DNA from: Gavia stellata | Lineage: Eukaryota > Chordata > Aves > Gaviiformes > Gaviidae | Direction of reading: 5' to 3' | Assembly (NCBI RefSeq): GCF_030936135.1 | Contig: NC_082598.1 | Location: 55,086,347 to 55,150,346, forward strand | Length of the DNA stretch: 64,000 nucleotides | In this document: positions 17,461 through 47,065 of the stretch, in pieces | Position numbering within the stretch: the stretch's first letter is position 1 | Layout of the letters: the number at the start of each line of letters is the position of its first letter | Position numbers and translations under genes: made by a program | Notes under the pieces: generated by a model | Database searches by the model: none | What the model saw: the letters and a program-made list of their open reading frames with translations, nothing else | What the model was told of the DNA's origin: nothing

Positions 17461-20026
17461 ATACGTTTAGAGCCGTATCTACAGTCCTGTGGAGCTACAA
17501 CATGAGCCATCCATGCACAGTATAGGTAACTTGGATATAATTTACTTCAGTTTCCATACTAACGTTGTTGCTAGGGCTGCCTGGTAATGGTGCTGAGTAA
17601 ACAAGGGAATTTTTTATGTCTCTGGGAGATGTTTTTCTTCCAGTTCACTTGGAGTATGAAACCTGTGTTGCCAGCCAGGCTTGCCAAATTGTGTATTTCA
17701 AAATAGTCATGGCAAAGAGATTCTGCTGCCTGTTCTACAGGGAAAAATGTGTTATATACAAAAAAAATGTAAATGATGCTATTGAGAGCTGTACTTACTG
17801 TAGCGGGCAGTTCCAAGGATTTCCATTGTAAAATAGATGAGGTGGCTGTTTCTATGGTACTGTTCTATGAATAATTTCTGTGAAACAGAGATACTACGTA
17901 CACATGTAATAACTTCTTGCTTATGACTTGGATGCCCAAGCAGGCTTTTCTTGTTGTGTAGGAGATTGTGAAATGAATTTATGAGTACTAGGAGCTTTCA
18001 CAAACAGAGATGCTCAAAGCAGAGTTTTGAGGACATCTTGAGTCTGATGTTGTGAGCAGTCCCTAGCACTAAAGGCAGAGCAGGAGGAATGGGGGATAGA
18101 GGTGCTAGAAGTTCATATTAAGAAACAAAAGACAGGGTCAAGCAGCAGTGCTAACTATGAGGCATGGGAGAGGCGTCAACACCAAAAAAGTTGGAGGATA
18201 AACTCCATTAAGTTTTCTCAACTAGATACTGCTTCTGACATGTGATTTTGAAGTGGAAGGGTGTTTTCTGCACATGCACATGGATATAAAAAACTTGCAT
18301 TCCGGTTCTGTGATTCTGTGCACAGTATACTCATAGCCAGGCACGTTTCCAAATCTGACAATGAAGTAACTAAATTGTTCCAGCCAATGTTTCCATCATA
18401 GTGTATGATGGTGCAAAATGAAGACATGCTTTGCACAAACTTAAACATAGATATACACAAGATATATGTACTATACTTTATATATATAAAAAAATATATC
18501 CATGCTGCAACTTCACCAAAGTCCCTCCTGGCTGCTCAGAGTCAGCATAGTTATGGTAAATAATTTGCCAATCAAAAAAGGCTTTTTTTTCTTTTCTTTA
18601 ATAGACTATTGGTTTATAACACATGACAAAAATTAGGAAGTTGATTATTTGATCTAAAATTTCCAAGGCTCTATGCAAAAATCATCATTTCATCTCTACA
18701 CATGCACAGAGAAATTCAGATGCCCTGACTTGTTTCATGGAAGGAATCTGTTTCCTTTCTTCAGTGGACAGAGGTATTACTTTTGCTCCCTCATACCATC
18801 CTCCAGTTTCAGGGAAGAATATTATGCATAGGGAGCAGTAGTTTTAAAATCCTTGACTGTGCTAAAGGGATTGGAAATTCAGTAACAAGATTGCTAGATG
18901 ATCTCCAGAACCCCAAACTATTGTTGAGCAATCTGCAGTACTTTAGTCATTAAGTTGTGGCTGAGCAACAGGTTCCCTGAGAAGAGACTGATAATTTGCA
19001 GTGTTACTGCAGAACAGGCACCCAGTGTGATGGGTGTTGTCTGCAATGAGGTTTTTTTTCCCCAGTCTCATCCGTAACTGCAGGCTCCTGGTGGTCCCCA
19101 TGGGAGCCATGACACAAGTCTTCCTGGAGAAACACTGTTTGAATGCTCCACTGTCCAATCTATATTGAATCTTTTGCCACTTATCACTAGTCCAGTGAAC
19201 TGGAAATTAAACACTGGTGAGAGGCTCACTGGATTAAAAAAGTACTGAGTGAGATACAATGGCCAAGTTTTCTCCGGCTGCTGAAGTTGATGCTGCTTCA
19301 GTGACATCTGGGTTTTTTTGCTGAGGGACTTTGGGATTGCAGCGAAGTGTAAGTTTATGCTAGAAAATGTCATTGATCTTATATTTCTGGACAGTATTTT
19401 GGTGGAACTATTAAAAAAAAATTTCAAGTATATTCCACAAGGGGATATAACATGGAACAATCTTTCCGTTTAGGGTGTAGATAGAATAGTGGAAAAAGTA
19501 TTTCTCCTTTTGTATTTTACTAGGCAAATTTGAGAAATTTAGTCCGCAGTATATTGGCTAAAACAAAAAAATAGATCAACATCCTGTGACGAAATGTATT
19601 TCCTGTTTTCCTCTCCCTAAAGCTGTTGAGCACAATCCGTAGTAGAGTCAGCTTTACTACATGATTTTCATGTTGGAGTAGAGTACACTCATTAAATGTG
19701 CAGATAGCAGGAGGGTTACAAGCACACTGAAAGAGAGGATTAGAAAATGATGCTGACAGGTTGGTGGAATGCTTTTAAAGAACTGGGATGCAATTGAGTA
19801 TGGTGATAGGCACAGGATGGCAAGTGACAAGTCAAAAGTACTTCTGCAGAAAAAAGAAAGGCAAGGGCAGACATAGTAACAGTCTTCAGGAACATAAAAA
19901 GTAGCTATAAGGTTGAGCAGGAGATTTAGTCTCTCTGAGAAGATTAACTTTGACAGTATGATACAGTTTGAAATGGTAATGGAATAGATCATCATTGGAG
20001 GCCTTTGAGCACAAGTTATCTCTCAG

Positions 20027-20656
20027 GAATGTGCCCTTGTGGCCAAGAAGGCCAATGGCATCCTGGGGTGCATCAAAAAGAGTGTGGCAAGCAGGTCGAG
20101 GGAGGTTATCCTCCCCCTCTACTCTGCCCTGGTGAGGCTGCATCTGGAGTACTCTGTCCAGTTCTGGGCTCCCTGGTTCAAGAAGGACAGGGAACTGCTG
20201 GAGAGGGTACAGCAAAGGGCTACGAAGATGATTAGGATGGAACATTTTTCTTATGAGGAAAGGCTGAGGGACTTGGGTCTTTTTAGTCTGAAGAAGAGAA
20301 GAGTGAGGGAGGATCTTATTAATGGTTATAAATACGTAAGGGGTGGGTGCCAGGAGGATGGGGCCAGACTTTTTTCAGTGGTGCCCAGTGACAGGACGAG
20401 AGGTAAGGGACACAAACTTGGTCATAGGAAGTTCCATCTAAACATGAGGAGGAACTTCTTTCCTTTGAGGGTGGCAGAGCACTGGAACAGGCTGCCCAGA
20501 GGGGTTGTGGAATCTCCTTCTCTGGAGATACTTAGAACTCGCCTGGACACAGTCCTGTGCAATCTGCTCGAGGTGAACCTGCTCTGGTGGGAGGGTTGGA
20601 CTAGATGATCTCCAGAGGTCCCTTCCAACCCCTATCATTCTGTGATTCTGTGATGA
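20027..20656 (+). mobile_element. CR1 LINE 3' fragment with tail
   Basis: A better preserved CR1 copy. One frame runs through about 190 codons of the ORF2 C-terminus ([39 protein letters not shown]), then the CR1 3' UTR and the terminal octamers at 20633-20656. 5'-truncated, as is usual for CR1. Confidence 0.93.
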
Positions 20657-23600
20657 TACAGAGAGCTGATCCTGCACTGGGAAAAAAGCTAATCTACGTG
20701 ATCTCAAAAACAATCTGAGCTCTGTTTTTAGATGAGTTCATTACTTTAATAGTCTTGTTTTGTTATTTTGTGCACAGCAGATTGTGGTTTTTCAAAAACT
20801 TGTAGGATGTTAAAAAACCACACATTTGATCGGCATCATAAGAGATTTATTTACTTACCATTTCATTGATATGAATAATATTGCTAGAAGTGCACATCAC
20901 CATCAGTTTCTCTAAAGCAGTGGTGTAAATGACAACAATCTTATGATGTATTGGATTTTTATGGGAACAAGGTTGTATTTAAAATATTGATATACTGGAG
21001 TATTTGGTGTGGCTGTCATGACATTTGTATAAGTCAGAGCTCAGAGTATTCGACTTAAAATAAATGCCAAAGGATTATTCAGATAATATACTACATTTAA
21101 ATAGTGCTAGTTCACATGGTTCTAGAAGCAAAGATTGATTGACTTTTGTGTTTGTGTTACTTCTACAATGTGAAAGACTTGGAAAGGGGACACTTGATGA
21201 GAAATGGTGTGTGATTGTCATCTCTCAAGTTTAAGAAAACAGTACAGAGTCACAAATACTCAAATAGAAAACAAAAATATTTTAAGTGATGGACTGTTCA
21301 GAGCTGAGTGCTCTCTGCATTCACCTCTAACAGCATGTAAGCATCAGTAGAGAACAATGTTTGATACTCTGATGCTTCATGTATATGTTATAGAGCAAAC
21401 CCATTTGTTTCCTTTTGATTTTTGCAATCTCATATATGGGCTTGTTGCCCATATAAACTGTTTGCTAGGACAGAGTAGTAAATATTTTTCTAGGTTAAAA
21501 TATATCTTGCATATTTATTGATGGTAGTTTTAGACTTCTGAGTCTGCATTTATATTCTAGAAGAGATGGTCTTTTTATTATTTCAAAGAAACTGAGCAGC
21601 AGAATTGATTAAAATAGAATTGTAGCTGAAACAAGTAAGATAAATAATGGAAACCACTCCAAAGAGCAATATGTCCTTCCCATTGCTGCTCTGGAAAGAA
21701 ATGCCACACATTAAAATATTGAATACACATGGTTGTTATGTGTAATTTGGCAACCAGCTAGAATCACTAGACTTATCATATACTCAACTTCAAGCTGCTG
21801 CCAAGGAGAGACTGATAAAAGGAACAGAAGGATGATGGATGAAGAGGTTGAAAATGGAGATGATGTGGTTAAATGCCAGTAAAGAGAATCAGTTTTTCCT
21901 AGTCACACATGTGAACTTGACCCCCGCATGTCAGAAATACCATAAATTGATTATAGCTTTGAAATTTTACGTGTTCTTAGAAAAAGCAATGAGAGCTCTT
22001 TTCAACTTAAAATAAAAATCTTTGCTCAGGTGTTGTATCCTTCCTCTCTTTAGACCTGTGTTCTCCCCCTACCTCTCTGCTCCATGCTTTCCTTTTTCTT
22101 CACCCTTAACTTCACACCCAGGACTGAAAGCCAGTTCATCCTTCTGCCAGTCCCTCTCCCATTCCTGGGCCCGCTGTGCAAGAATTTGCGTTGTTGGTAA
22201 TGAAAGTAAGTTTCCACATGCCTAATTCAGCCTTGAGGATCTTCATGATCCCACCAGCTCTAGTCTAGAAGGAAATGATAGCCTAGAAAAGGCATGTGCA
22301 CTGGAAAGGAATCCTCTTTCTGTGGGGCTGACAGGATGGTTTTGTATACAAAAGGAATGGGGTAACTTCCTAGAAGGCTACCAAGAATGACATAAAACCC
22401 TTTCTTGGATGAGGAACCATTTAGAATGCTCTTTAGAACTCTTTAGCTTTTGAACAAAATGATAGATATACTAATATTAATATTTTTTAAAAAATAAAAG
22501 ACATCTGTTAACATTAGGATGCAAAAAAGATTAGTCCTCATCAGAAAAAAATGCAGCATTCATGAATCAGGAAGGCAGTACTCTGTAGGCTCATGCTTAG
22601 GACACCCAGCTCTGCAGGTGATTCACATGTCCTTCATGCCTGTTATCCTGTCAGTTCACTCACCGGATTTGGTGGAGCAAAGATGTGGTTCTTCTCCAGG
22701 ATTAGTTGCTTTCATGTGCTTTGCAGTCTTCACTCCACGTTGAAAGTGGAGTGATGTTTAAGTGCTTAGCTGAAAACAAAAATACTCTTTAAGCTGTTCA
22801 GACGGACCCACTTTACATAGCTTTTGAGCCTTATTTTAGTTGGTTTTGATTACCATTCAATTTTCTACATTGTGCAAGAGTTGGGGAGCAACTCCAGAGG
22901 ACAAATGTTGTATGACTGATATCCCATATGGTTGCTAGTGTTTGAAGTTTAAAACAACAAATTTTACAAATACAGTGACAGATAATGAAATCATTCAACT
23001 GCTTCCTAGATAACATTCCGTACATATGGCTTATGTTTTCACCTCACACATGAGGACATAAATATGAACAGTGCTACATGTACTGGTATTTCATGCCTTT
23101 TAGGACATGTCCAGTCTCTGCTGTTGAGCTTATAGCCTACAAAATGGTTGTAAAAAGGTCTCTCAAATATGTAATGTTATTTTTCTTTAAAACACCCATG
23201 TGATGCTCTCCTCCATCAAACTTGCAAACCCAACTCTGATGTGAAGACAATGTAGATTTCAGAATTGCTCACTGCCCTGCCTGCAGTTCTGAAGTGCCAT
23301 GGGTAGCCGGCATCTCTGCAAAATATTGGAAATGCAGGTGGATATGGGGGGGAGTTGATACTGAGATCTTGTTGCTGTGCAGCTTTGAGTATACCTTAAG
23401 GAAGGAGGATGGTTTTTTCCTTATCCAATTAATAGAGGGAAAATAAAATCAAACTTGTATGTCAGTTGGCATGGATTTAACGATTAACTTTTTAATGAGA
23501 GATACTGTGTATCTGCGTTCAACAATATCTCGCATCCTGACTTGCTAGATGTGTTCACGTATCAGGCAAGTTTTAATAACTGATCTGTTAGGTCAGATGT

Positions 23601-24307
23601 TTGTACAGGTAGGCACAGGCCTCAAGGTCTTCATCTTCATCTTGGTAGTCAGTGTTCTGCCCCCCTTTGTGTATTGTTTCCTGTCTGTATCAAAGTGGTG
23701 GAAAAATGGAAGAATATTTGACAGAAGTCACTGTGTGGAATAACTCTGAAATGCACTTACGAGGGCTAAGTACAAATCTTATTTTTTCCCCTGCCTGCAG
23801 TAGTTCAAACCCTTCAATAATTTTTACCTAAAAGACAAAGGCAGATATTAATGCCTTTATTAATGCCTCAGCATTAAATTTTTGTCTTCAGTGTAACTGG
23901 GCACCTGTTTCAGAGACAATCCTTGCATTTCTGCTGTGGAGAACAAACTAGAACATATCACAAACTAGATCATATCCTAGCAGGTGTGGCTTTGCATTTG
24001 TTAGCAAGGTTAATAATTCACTATTCTTTAAGGTGCCTTGTTGCTTTAATTTCCATTAGGACAAAAACATTCTATATCACATACAAAATGGAAGGAGGAG
24101 GAGGCAAATGAGGTAAGGAATGTGAGAGTTAGATCCACCCTGACATATTATACATTGAAGAGATATAACAAAAATATTGATAAAGGTCTATTAAACATGT
24201 ACAATTGATTCTGTTCACCCTAGTGAAGGACAATGGCTGAGGGAAAAAAAAGTGTTAAAATAGAGAACAGGAATCTTACAGCAATTGCTAATTTTGAGTC
24301 CATGCTG

Positions 24308-24372
24308 TCATAGAATCCTAGAATCCTAGAATATCTCAAGTTGGAAGGGACCCATAAGGATCATATCCTTGC
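24308..24372 (-). mobile_element. CR1 LINE 3' end fragment
   Basis: Reverse-oriented CR1 terminus: on the plus strand it reads TCATAGAATCCTAGAATCC followed by the conserved TTGGAAGGGACCC segment. Only the last 65 bp remain. Confidence 0.8.
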
Positions 24373-24820
24373 ATTTCCTTTTGTGCACAGAACAAATTTA
24401 GTTGCCAGACCGGTTGTGATCCTGGTAGCTCCTGTAGAATTGCACTCCTGCAATGTAAGGGAGAATTTTGCTTTTTACTTTCTGAAGGTCTAGGTATAGT
24501 ACCTCTAGCACTCACATTTCATATCATGGGACATAAATGCACTTGTAATTTCTCTTCCTGGTTCCAATCTGTAAATTTCTCCGAGGTTGTTATCAAGAAC
24601 AAAACTAGATCAGGACAAAAGCCATCAGACTGAGCTCAGGAGACCAGAGGATCTAGAGGACAAATATGAATTGAAGAAGGGAAAACTAGGAGAGAATAGG
24701 ACAAAGTAATGTGATAAGAAAACCTCCTGTTTAAATGAAAGGGGCTGGAATGACAGGTTTTACCTGAGGATAACCTCATGTAGCAAAACACATTTTGGTC
24801 CTGCAAGTGAGACCAGAGAG

Positions 24821-24837
24821 CAGCAGCAGCAGCAGCA
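24821..24837. repeat. Short (CAG)n repeat
   Basis: About five to six CAG/AGC triplets in non-coding DNA about 450 bp downstream of the last exon of the ADH gene at 25.3-29.9 kb. Confidence 0.75.
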
Positions 24838-25095
24838 CCAAGCTGTCGTTTCCCTGCCGTACTTCGGTTGAGGTTGGAGCATTCACCCAGCTGAGATGGG
24901 GGCAGAGATGCATGGGCATAAGTGTGTAAGGCGGGTGAAGGTGGGAAGCAGCAGCAGTGGAGGGGGCAAAGGCAGCTGTTTGCTGCTGAGACAAGGGGTG
25001 TGATGGAAGGGCCCGTGGTTGAGGAAGAGCTCTTCCTGCCCCATGGGACCTCTGTTGATTGAGTGCGCTGCACAAGATGAGTTTGACTGAAACCC

Positions 25096-25101
25096 TTTAT
25101 T
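25096..25101 (-). terminator. Polyadenylation signal AATAAA for the ADH gene at 25.3-29.9 kb
   Basis: Minus-strand AATAAA 190 bp downstream of the stop codon, the first such hexamer after the coding end. It would give a 3' UTR of roughly 210 nt. Confidence 0.6.
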
Positions 25102-25290
25102 GGTCAAAGTGTTTTCTCGGGAGGGGTGTCCTTCCGGGTCTCAGCCGGGTGCAGGAGCACTGGCAGCGGCACCAGCGTCAGCAAGTTCCTCATTCTCATC
25201 TCCTTACACCCCACAAAGTGAGGTGCTGGGCAAGACGGGAGGTGGCCTGCTGCGCTGGTCCCTCCGTTTGGCCTCTCATGGCTGTGTCCT

Positions 25291-29942
<4,652 letters not shown>

Positions 29943-32900
29943 GTGGTCTTAGCAGAGCTGTTGCTGTCACTGCAGCAGGCCGGAGGGAAGCTGCCACCCG
30001 TCTGGCTGAAGCCCCGTGTTGTGAAATGGCCCAGCTGTGGAGCGGGAGCACTCCTGGGCAGCCGCAGCTGAAGGGGGAGGCAGGGAGCGTGGAGGGAGTC
30101 CTGGCGTGGGACCGTCGCGGGAGAGCGGGGAGCGGTGGTTGCTCTGTGTCTGATGCCAGACACTGAGGGGCACAGCGAGCGTAGAGTGGAGGAGCTGGAG
30201 AGCAGCAGGGAGATGCCAATGGGCAGCAATCAGGCTCCGCAGGGAGCGGGCAGGAGGCCTCCCGGGAGGCTTTTAATGGTGGCTCTGCCTTTGCCCCTCC
30301 CTGCCTGAAAGGCACAGAGAGCTCAGCGAGATTTTTCTCCTCCGGTTGCTTGCAGCAGGTGTGGAGGGAAGGAGATTTGCTTCTCGGTGTCCCCTTGTTG
30401 CCAAGGGGTGGCATTTGACTTGGCAGCGGTTCACGCCAGGGTGTTTGCGCAAGAGTTAAAAATTAAAAAAAAGAAAAAAAAAGACAGTGAAAACATGGTA
30501 TAGTGGACAAACACGCATGCCCTTTTGGAGTGAAGCTTAAATGTCTGTGGTGTTGCGGCTATTTTCACCTGGATAGTAAAGGGAGAATGTGTCAGGAAGG
30601 GGGGGGCTTTTCCAAGGACACATTTGTTTCACTCGCGTGTATCCAGGTTTGCAAGGGGGTTCACTCCTCGGTCTCTCACGGTTCCAGAGCTGTTTCTGCT
30701 GAGGCATCGGGTGAGGTGATTTATAGGAGATTGGATGAGTGAGACCTTGTTGGAGGACCGGGCTAAGATGAGCACCCCATGTGTGATGTAACCCCCACGG
30801 TTATGTGTTCAGGGGACTGCCTGGAGAGGTTTGTGTTGGCGCTTGCTACCACGTATCCCAGCCCTGTTTCACAGGGCAAGGGGGAAGGTCAGCAGCAGCA
30901 GTTGATGTTGGCAGGCCGAACCCCCTACTCTCAAATCCCCTTGACCCATCTCTGGTTTCACCAATGCAGTCCAGCAACACTACAGTGCCCCAGCAGCCAG
31001 CTGAGCTCTTGCCTGGGGCATGGTGGCCCTGTGGTGTGACAGTGGCTCCAGCCACCTGGCAGTGCTGCTGGGCAGCCTGTTCCCCAGCCTTGCTGGTCAA
31101 GCCCAACCTCTGGGCAATGATGGCCAGGTGCTGTTGTGCCCCTGGCATGGAGGTGAGCAGCTGGCGCTAGAGCAGCCATGCACTTGTGGATCATTCTGAT
31201 CTGGATTTCAGGTGCACAGGGACATTTAGCAGTTTTTCCCAGGAAACTCTTACTTTTTCATAGGTTTCTTTGTGCACCTTTGGTAGCTTCCATCAGACTG
31301 TGAGTGCTGGTGATGTATAATTTCCCAGGAATAAGGATTTTTAGAATGAATTTTTGAAGTTTTTCAATAGTCAGCCTGGTGTGCCTGCTGCATTAAAAAA
31401 AAAATAAAAATCATGCAGTATGATTTATGTATCTTGCAAGAGAAAAATTTGTTCCACTTGTCCTGAGCAGCCAAAGATGTGACAGCCCTGGAACAAAACA
31501 TCAGTCTGTCATCTCCCAATTACCTGTGCAGCACAGTGTTTTTTTATTACTGGGATCCGTGCTCTCCATCTGATAACCTGGAAGCAATAAAGGTGATTAT
31601 GCTGTGTGGGAATGATCATTTGCCTGTGATGCATGGTCAGGGAGGGTGATCTTACAAGCATGTAAAAACAGATCTGCACAGCGTGTGTCTCTGCAGACTG
31701 GAGCATGTGCTGCTGGAGCTACACAACTGTCCTGTGCTGGTTCCTGGGTGACTTGCTGGGTGGGTGGGATGCGGTGGGAGAGCAGAAACACGGGAGTGCT
31801 CAGCTGTACATGAAGCCGAGTGATGTTCAATAAACACTGGCATAGCTTAAGGTCTGAGGAAACACCATTTGTGCTTTGTCAGACAAAGAGTTTGTCTCTT
31901 GGGAAATTACTGGATTTTTCATAGTGTCATCATGTGCTAATAGACAGACTGTGCTCTGATGAGGAGTGTGGGCCCTGCTCGTTCGCAGGAAAGCTCCTAA
32001 ATGGAGGCTCACACAGAGCTGCTGCATGTGGCCCTGATGAACTCACCTGGAGTACCTCTGAGTCAGAGGGTCATTGGGAAGGTCTGTCAGAAACGTGCTG
32101 TCCGGAGCTGCACAATCACACAAACAAATTAACCTTCAGTGGAATGTGGATGGGGATCGGCAGGGAGAAATACTCTAGGACAGTATGAACTATTTGTCAT
32201 TCCCCAATCAGAAGACACGTCATTCCTCCACATGAAGACAGAACTAGGTTGCTGCCTTATAAAATGTCCCTAACAAGAATGATTTCATGGGTTTATTGTT
32301 TTGGACCCCAGCAACTGGCCTAATAAAGATACTAACAGCAGGTGTTTACTATGCTTGGCAGATTACAACAGAAATGGGCTTTGCATGATCCTGAAGAGGA
32401 CAGAAGCAAGGAGGTTTGTTGTACTTTATTCCCTAGCTCTATTTTTTTTCCTTCTACTCTGAAGACTGCTGTTATATTCTCTACCCTTCATGCAATAGGG
32501 AATGCCTTGGAAAAAACATGTATCTGGCATCTGGAGGATACTTTACCTCTCTGTACTACTCCTTTCTGTCCTCACGAGCTAGGTTTCAACAGGCCTTCTT
32601 TGGCTTCTGTTTAAGTCATGAGTTAAACATACCTTAGCTGGTACAATAAACTATCGTGGCTGCCACAGAAAACATTTTGTTAGAATATGCTAAGAATTGA
32701 GAGATTATTACGCTCTTGTTTCTGCTGAATCCAGGTTACTACAGAGGAGATCAATTAAGTGGAATTAAACTCCCTCTCCTTCTATTTTGAATAGTGATCC
32801 AGTTCAAACTGTTGGGTCACACACAACCCGCCTTGGAAGAGATCAGAACTCTTCAACTGAACTGCACCTGAAAAGAAAAGAATTATTTTATGGTCCAGAA

Positions 32901-34058
32901 AAAGTCTTCAGACCTGACTGCACAGGTAACCCCACAGAAAAAAATGACTGAAGTTCAGGTCTTAATCGCTGTGTAAACTGAGTTTATTATACATGCACGT
33001 GTTTAAGGGTCATCTTCTGTTAAAGTCTAATCTCTTGGTAAACTTATCCTCAAATCATTAACCTAGCTGGGCCGCTCAAGGACTCTTTCTGCTGACACAA
33101 ACAAGTAAGTCATCATTAGCACACAGTCCCCTTACTTCACAGGCTCTTCTACCCAGCTACCATGCATGTGAGTGCCTGCAAGCTCTGATTAGTACATTCA
33201 AAAGATAAATCAATGTTGACCATGTTTGCTGAGATAGAAATAGTTCCTGTTTCCACGTCACAAACACAGAAAGCAGTAAGATGCTTTACGTTTGATTTCT
33301 TGCAAACTGTTACCAGTCACCTGTTCCTTCCCATTTACTCTGTATTCACACTTAAAGGTTAAGAAACCTCCCCTTTATTTAATGGAAACAAATAACAATG
33401 CTTGATGCACATTCATATTTCTCCATGTTGTTTCCCAAGCATCAGATGCACTTGTATAAATTGGTCAAAGCTCTAAAACCATACTGATAAGGTAAAAAAA
33501 CAAACCACAACACAGAACACCACCACAGCAGTTTTATATAAAATGCTTGGAAGTGTTCATTTGGTAAAATATCCAGTGGTGAGACATTCTTCAGTACCTA
33601 AGTCTATGATTTACTTACTTAAATATCATTTACTGAAATTATTAATTCAAACACATGGTCACCATAAATTTTAATCTCTGCAGTAACTGCTTTGCCTATC
33701 AGGTAATGGAATGCTAAAATCATTCAGGATGGATACATAGTTCTGACCTAGAGTTTTACTGTGCTGAGCTGCATGCACAAATCTGTTACACTTGCAGTGT
33801 TATGAAGGCACAAAGAAACAGTTTCCTTAATTTTTCTTTTATTAAAAGCTTGCATATTAAAAGCCATTTTAGAAAAATCCAAACCTTTCGTAACACCTGT
33901 GACAGCAGCAAGTACTGTAATTCTTAACTGGCTATTAAAAGACAATTGCAGCACAAGTCAGAGGCTTTAAAGCAAGAATCAGGAGAAAGACCTAGGAGAA
34001 AAAAGATTATTTCACTTATATGCCTTGCTTGAAGCCTGGGGTTTGAGCTTGATCCTTT
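29943..34058. other. Intergenic DNA between the two complete ADH genes
   Basis: Includes the GC-richer upstream flank of the 25.3-29.9 kb gene (about 29.95-31.2 kb), an A-rich run at 30.46-30.48 kb, and a duplicated exon 2/intron 1 fragment at 31.56-31.98 kb. I see no clear TATA box near the exon 1 start at 29942, no CR1 and no further gene. Open frames at 30.8-31.2 kb lack family resemblance or splice support. Confidence 0.55.
31560..31981 (-). pseudogene. Duplicated fragment of ADH exon 2 start plus intron 1
   Basis: This segment aligns in the same orientation to 28990-29320. It contains the intron 1 acceptor and the first codons of exon 2 (VIR then W instead of C, RA), after which similarity to the exon stops. 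It then follows the intron through landmarks such as AAGGTCTGAGGAAACACCAT and GATGAGGAGTGTGG. The copy has about 90 extra bases near 31690-31790. No usable coding capacity remains. Confidence 0.85.
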
Positions 34059-34064
34059 TTTATT
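34059..34064 (-). terminator. Polyadenylation signal AATAAA for the class I ADH gene
   Basis: Minus-strand AATAAA about 115 bp after the stop codon at 34180, the first hexamer downstream. A second AATAAA-like site lies near 33.84 kb. Confidence 0.55.
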
Positions 34065-34179
34065 CAAAGGTGGTGGTGGCAGACCTTTCAGAAGTGTCTT
34101 GGTTTGTGTTTTGTATCAGTTGGAGGATAATGAAGTTTGCACTGGTGCTAAGCCATCTGCTGCTTAACAACTGGGAATC

Positions 34180-45624
<11,445 letters not shown>

Positions 45625-47065
45625 GTTGACCGGTCTGTCTGTTTCGAACCTTGCCACCACTTATTTCTTGCGCCAAGGATTCAGTCAGCTGCAAAGCAGT
45701 CAGGTTGCTGATACAAGTCCTGTCCAATACACTGGAAGCCAGTCTTGTGAAGTGCTCCTGCAAGTGCACTGCTCTGACCTTTTAGCCAAGCCTCTCAGCT
45801 TGGAGTCCCACCCCTTTGTCAGCCAAAGTGCTAGAATGAAAATAAACCAGCCATCTGCTGAAACCTCACTCTTTACAGTGCTTCTGTCTTCCCGATTCCT
45901 TTGTCATGCTCTTCCCCACCCTTTCCATATCCCACCTATGGTTGCCGTCAGCATCACGGGAAGAAAGCAAAACCCCTGGCTGGAAGCTGTCCCCTCTTTC
46001 CACCTCCCTGGGAGGTTGCCCTCCAAACCCACTGCTCTCAGCGGCACTGTAGGTGCAAAGAGAAAAGGGGAGACTGGCTCTTGAATTTACAGCAGCAGGG
46101 ATGCAGTGAGAACATGAAGGCTTTGCTGAATTATTTTGATGGCACTCATAAAAGTCCAGCTGATATACTAAAACATGCTATTGTGCAAGCTGCTTAAGAA
46201 ACTTACACTGGCTGTGGTTGTACCTGCTCCCAATTCCTTAGTTTTGCAGTCCGGCTACTCATTAATCTGTTGGAATGGCTTTCAGTGAACAGTGACCAAG
46301 GGCAACGTGCCGATCATGCTGCTGGGAAAAGAAAAGTCAGCAAGAAGTGCTGCGCGAGGATGCGTGTTTCTTACCACGTGCAACATGCTGCTTGATTTGC
46401 GAGTGATTGGCTGACCCATCGGTTCCATCAACGTCCACAAGCGCAGACCCCATCACTGCTCACGTGCTCACATACTGGCACAACGTTCTGGTGCGAGGGA
46501 CTGGGTGGAGGTCAGCACTGCATGTCTTTGCTGTGGGTTTCAAGCCTCATCTATTTTCAAATTATGCCCAGCATTCTGAAATCAAGATTCTTCCTTCAGA
46601 AACAAGCAAAAAAGAGAGAAAATACTGCATAAAACCTGACTAGTAATTACTAAGTACAGCACTCGCTCAGGTTTACCTGTGTGACTGTAATTAATTTAGG
46701 AAGGGGTCCGGGAAGAGGAAGGGAGGAGAAATGCGGTAGATGTATGTAACCTCAGGCAGGTACTTCAGGGACAGTGAGGCATTCTAGTGGCCTCAGAGAC
46801 GCAACTCCAGCCTGCCGGGGACACGAGCTGTGTTTGGCCAGGGCTAGAGAAACAGAGGTCAAAAGCCCTGTTAAACAATTTCAAAGACCCACAGAGCAAA
46901 AAGGAGAGTCAGGCCTGAGGCTTCCTACAGAAAAAGGCTAAGAATCCACAGATGGTGGGTGACCTGTCTCCCGCCTAGGGAATGGCAGACCTCAGGGTAT
47001 TCATCCATATAGTCTGCTCTGCTCTTTTGAAACTAAGCTCCTCTCCCCATCCTCCCAGGACTTTC

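Larger units (their letters stand above)
11334..25090. other. Intergenic DNA between the ADH4-like remnant and the next ADH gene
   Basis: About 13.7 kb, mostly AT-rich. It contains an LTR fragment at 12.9-13.3 kb, two CR1 fragments on the plus strand at 16.9-17.5 and 20.0-20.7 kb, a short minus-strand CR1 end at 24.3 kb and a short CAG repeat at 24.8 kb. I looked for conserved ADH exon motifs (exons 3, 5, 6 and 7) and saw none. No other gene was recognised. Confidence 0.55.

Noticed and set aside
24636-25107. Minus-strand frames of 74-145 codons just past the ADH gene
   Set aside because: Overlap in three frames over a CAG-rich, low-complexity stretch downstream of the polyadenylation signal.
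30779-31194. Several 80-120 codon frames on both strands upstream of the 25.3-29.9 kb ADH gene
   Set aside because: GC-richer flank; no recognised domain, no consistent splice sites, frames overlap on both strands.
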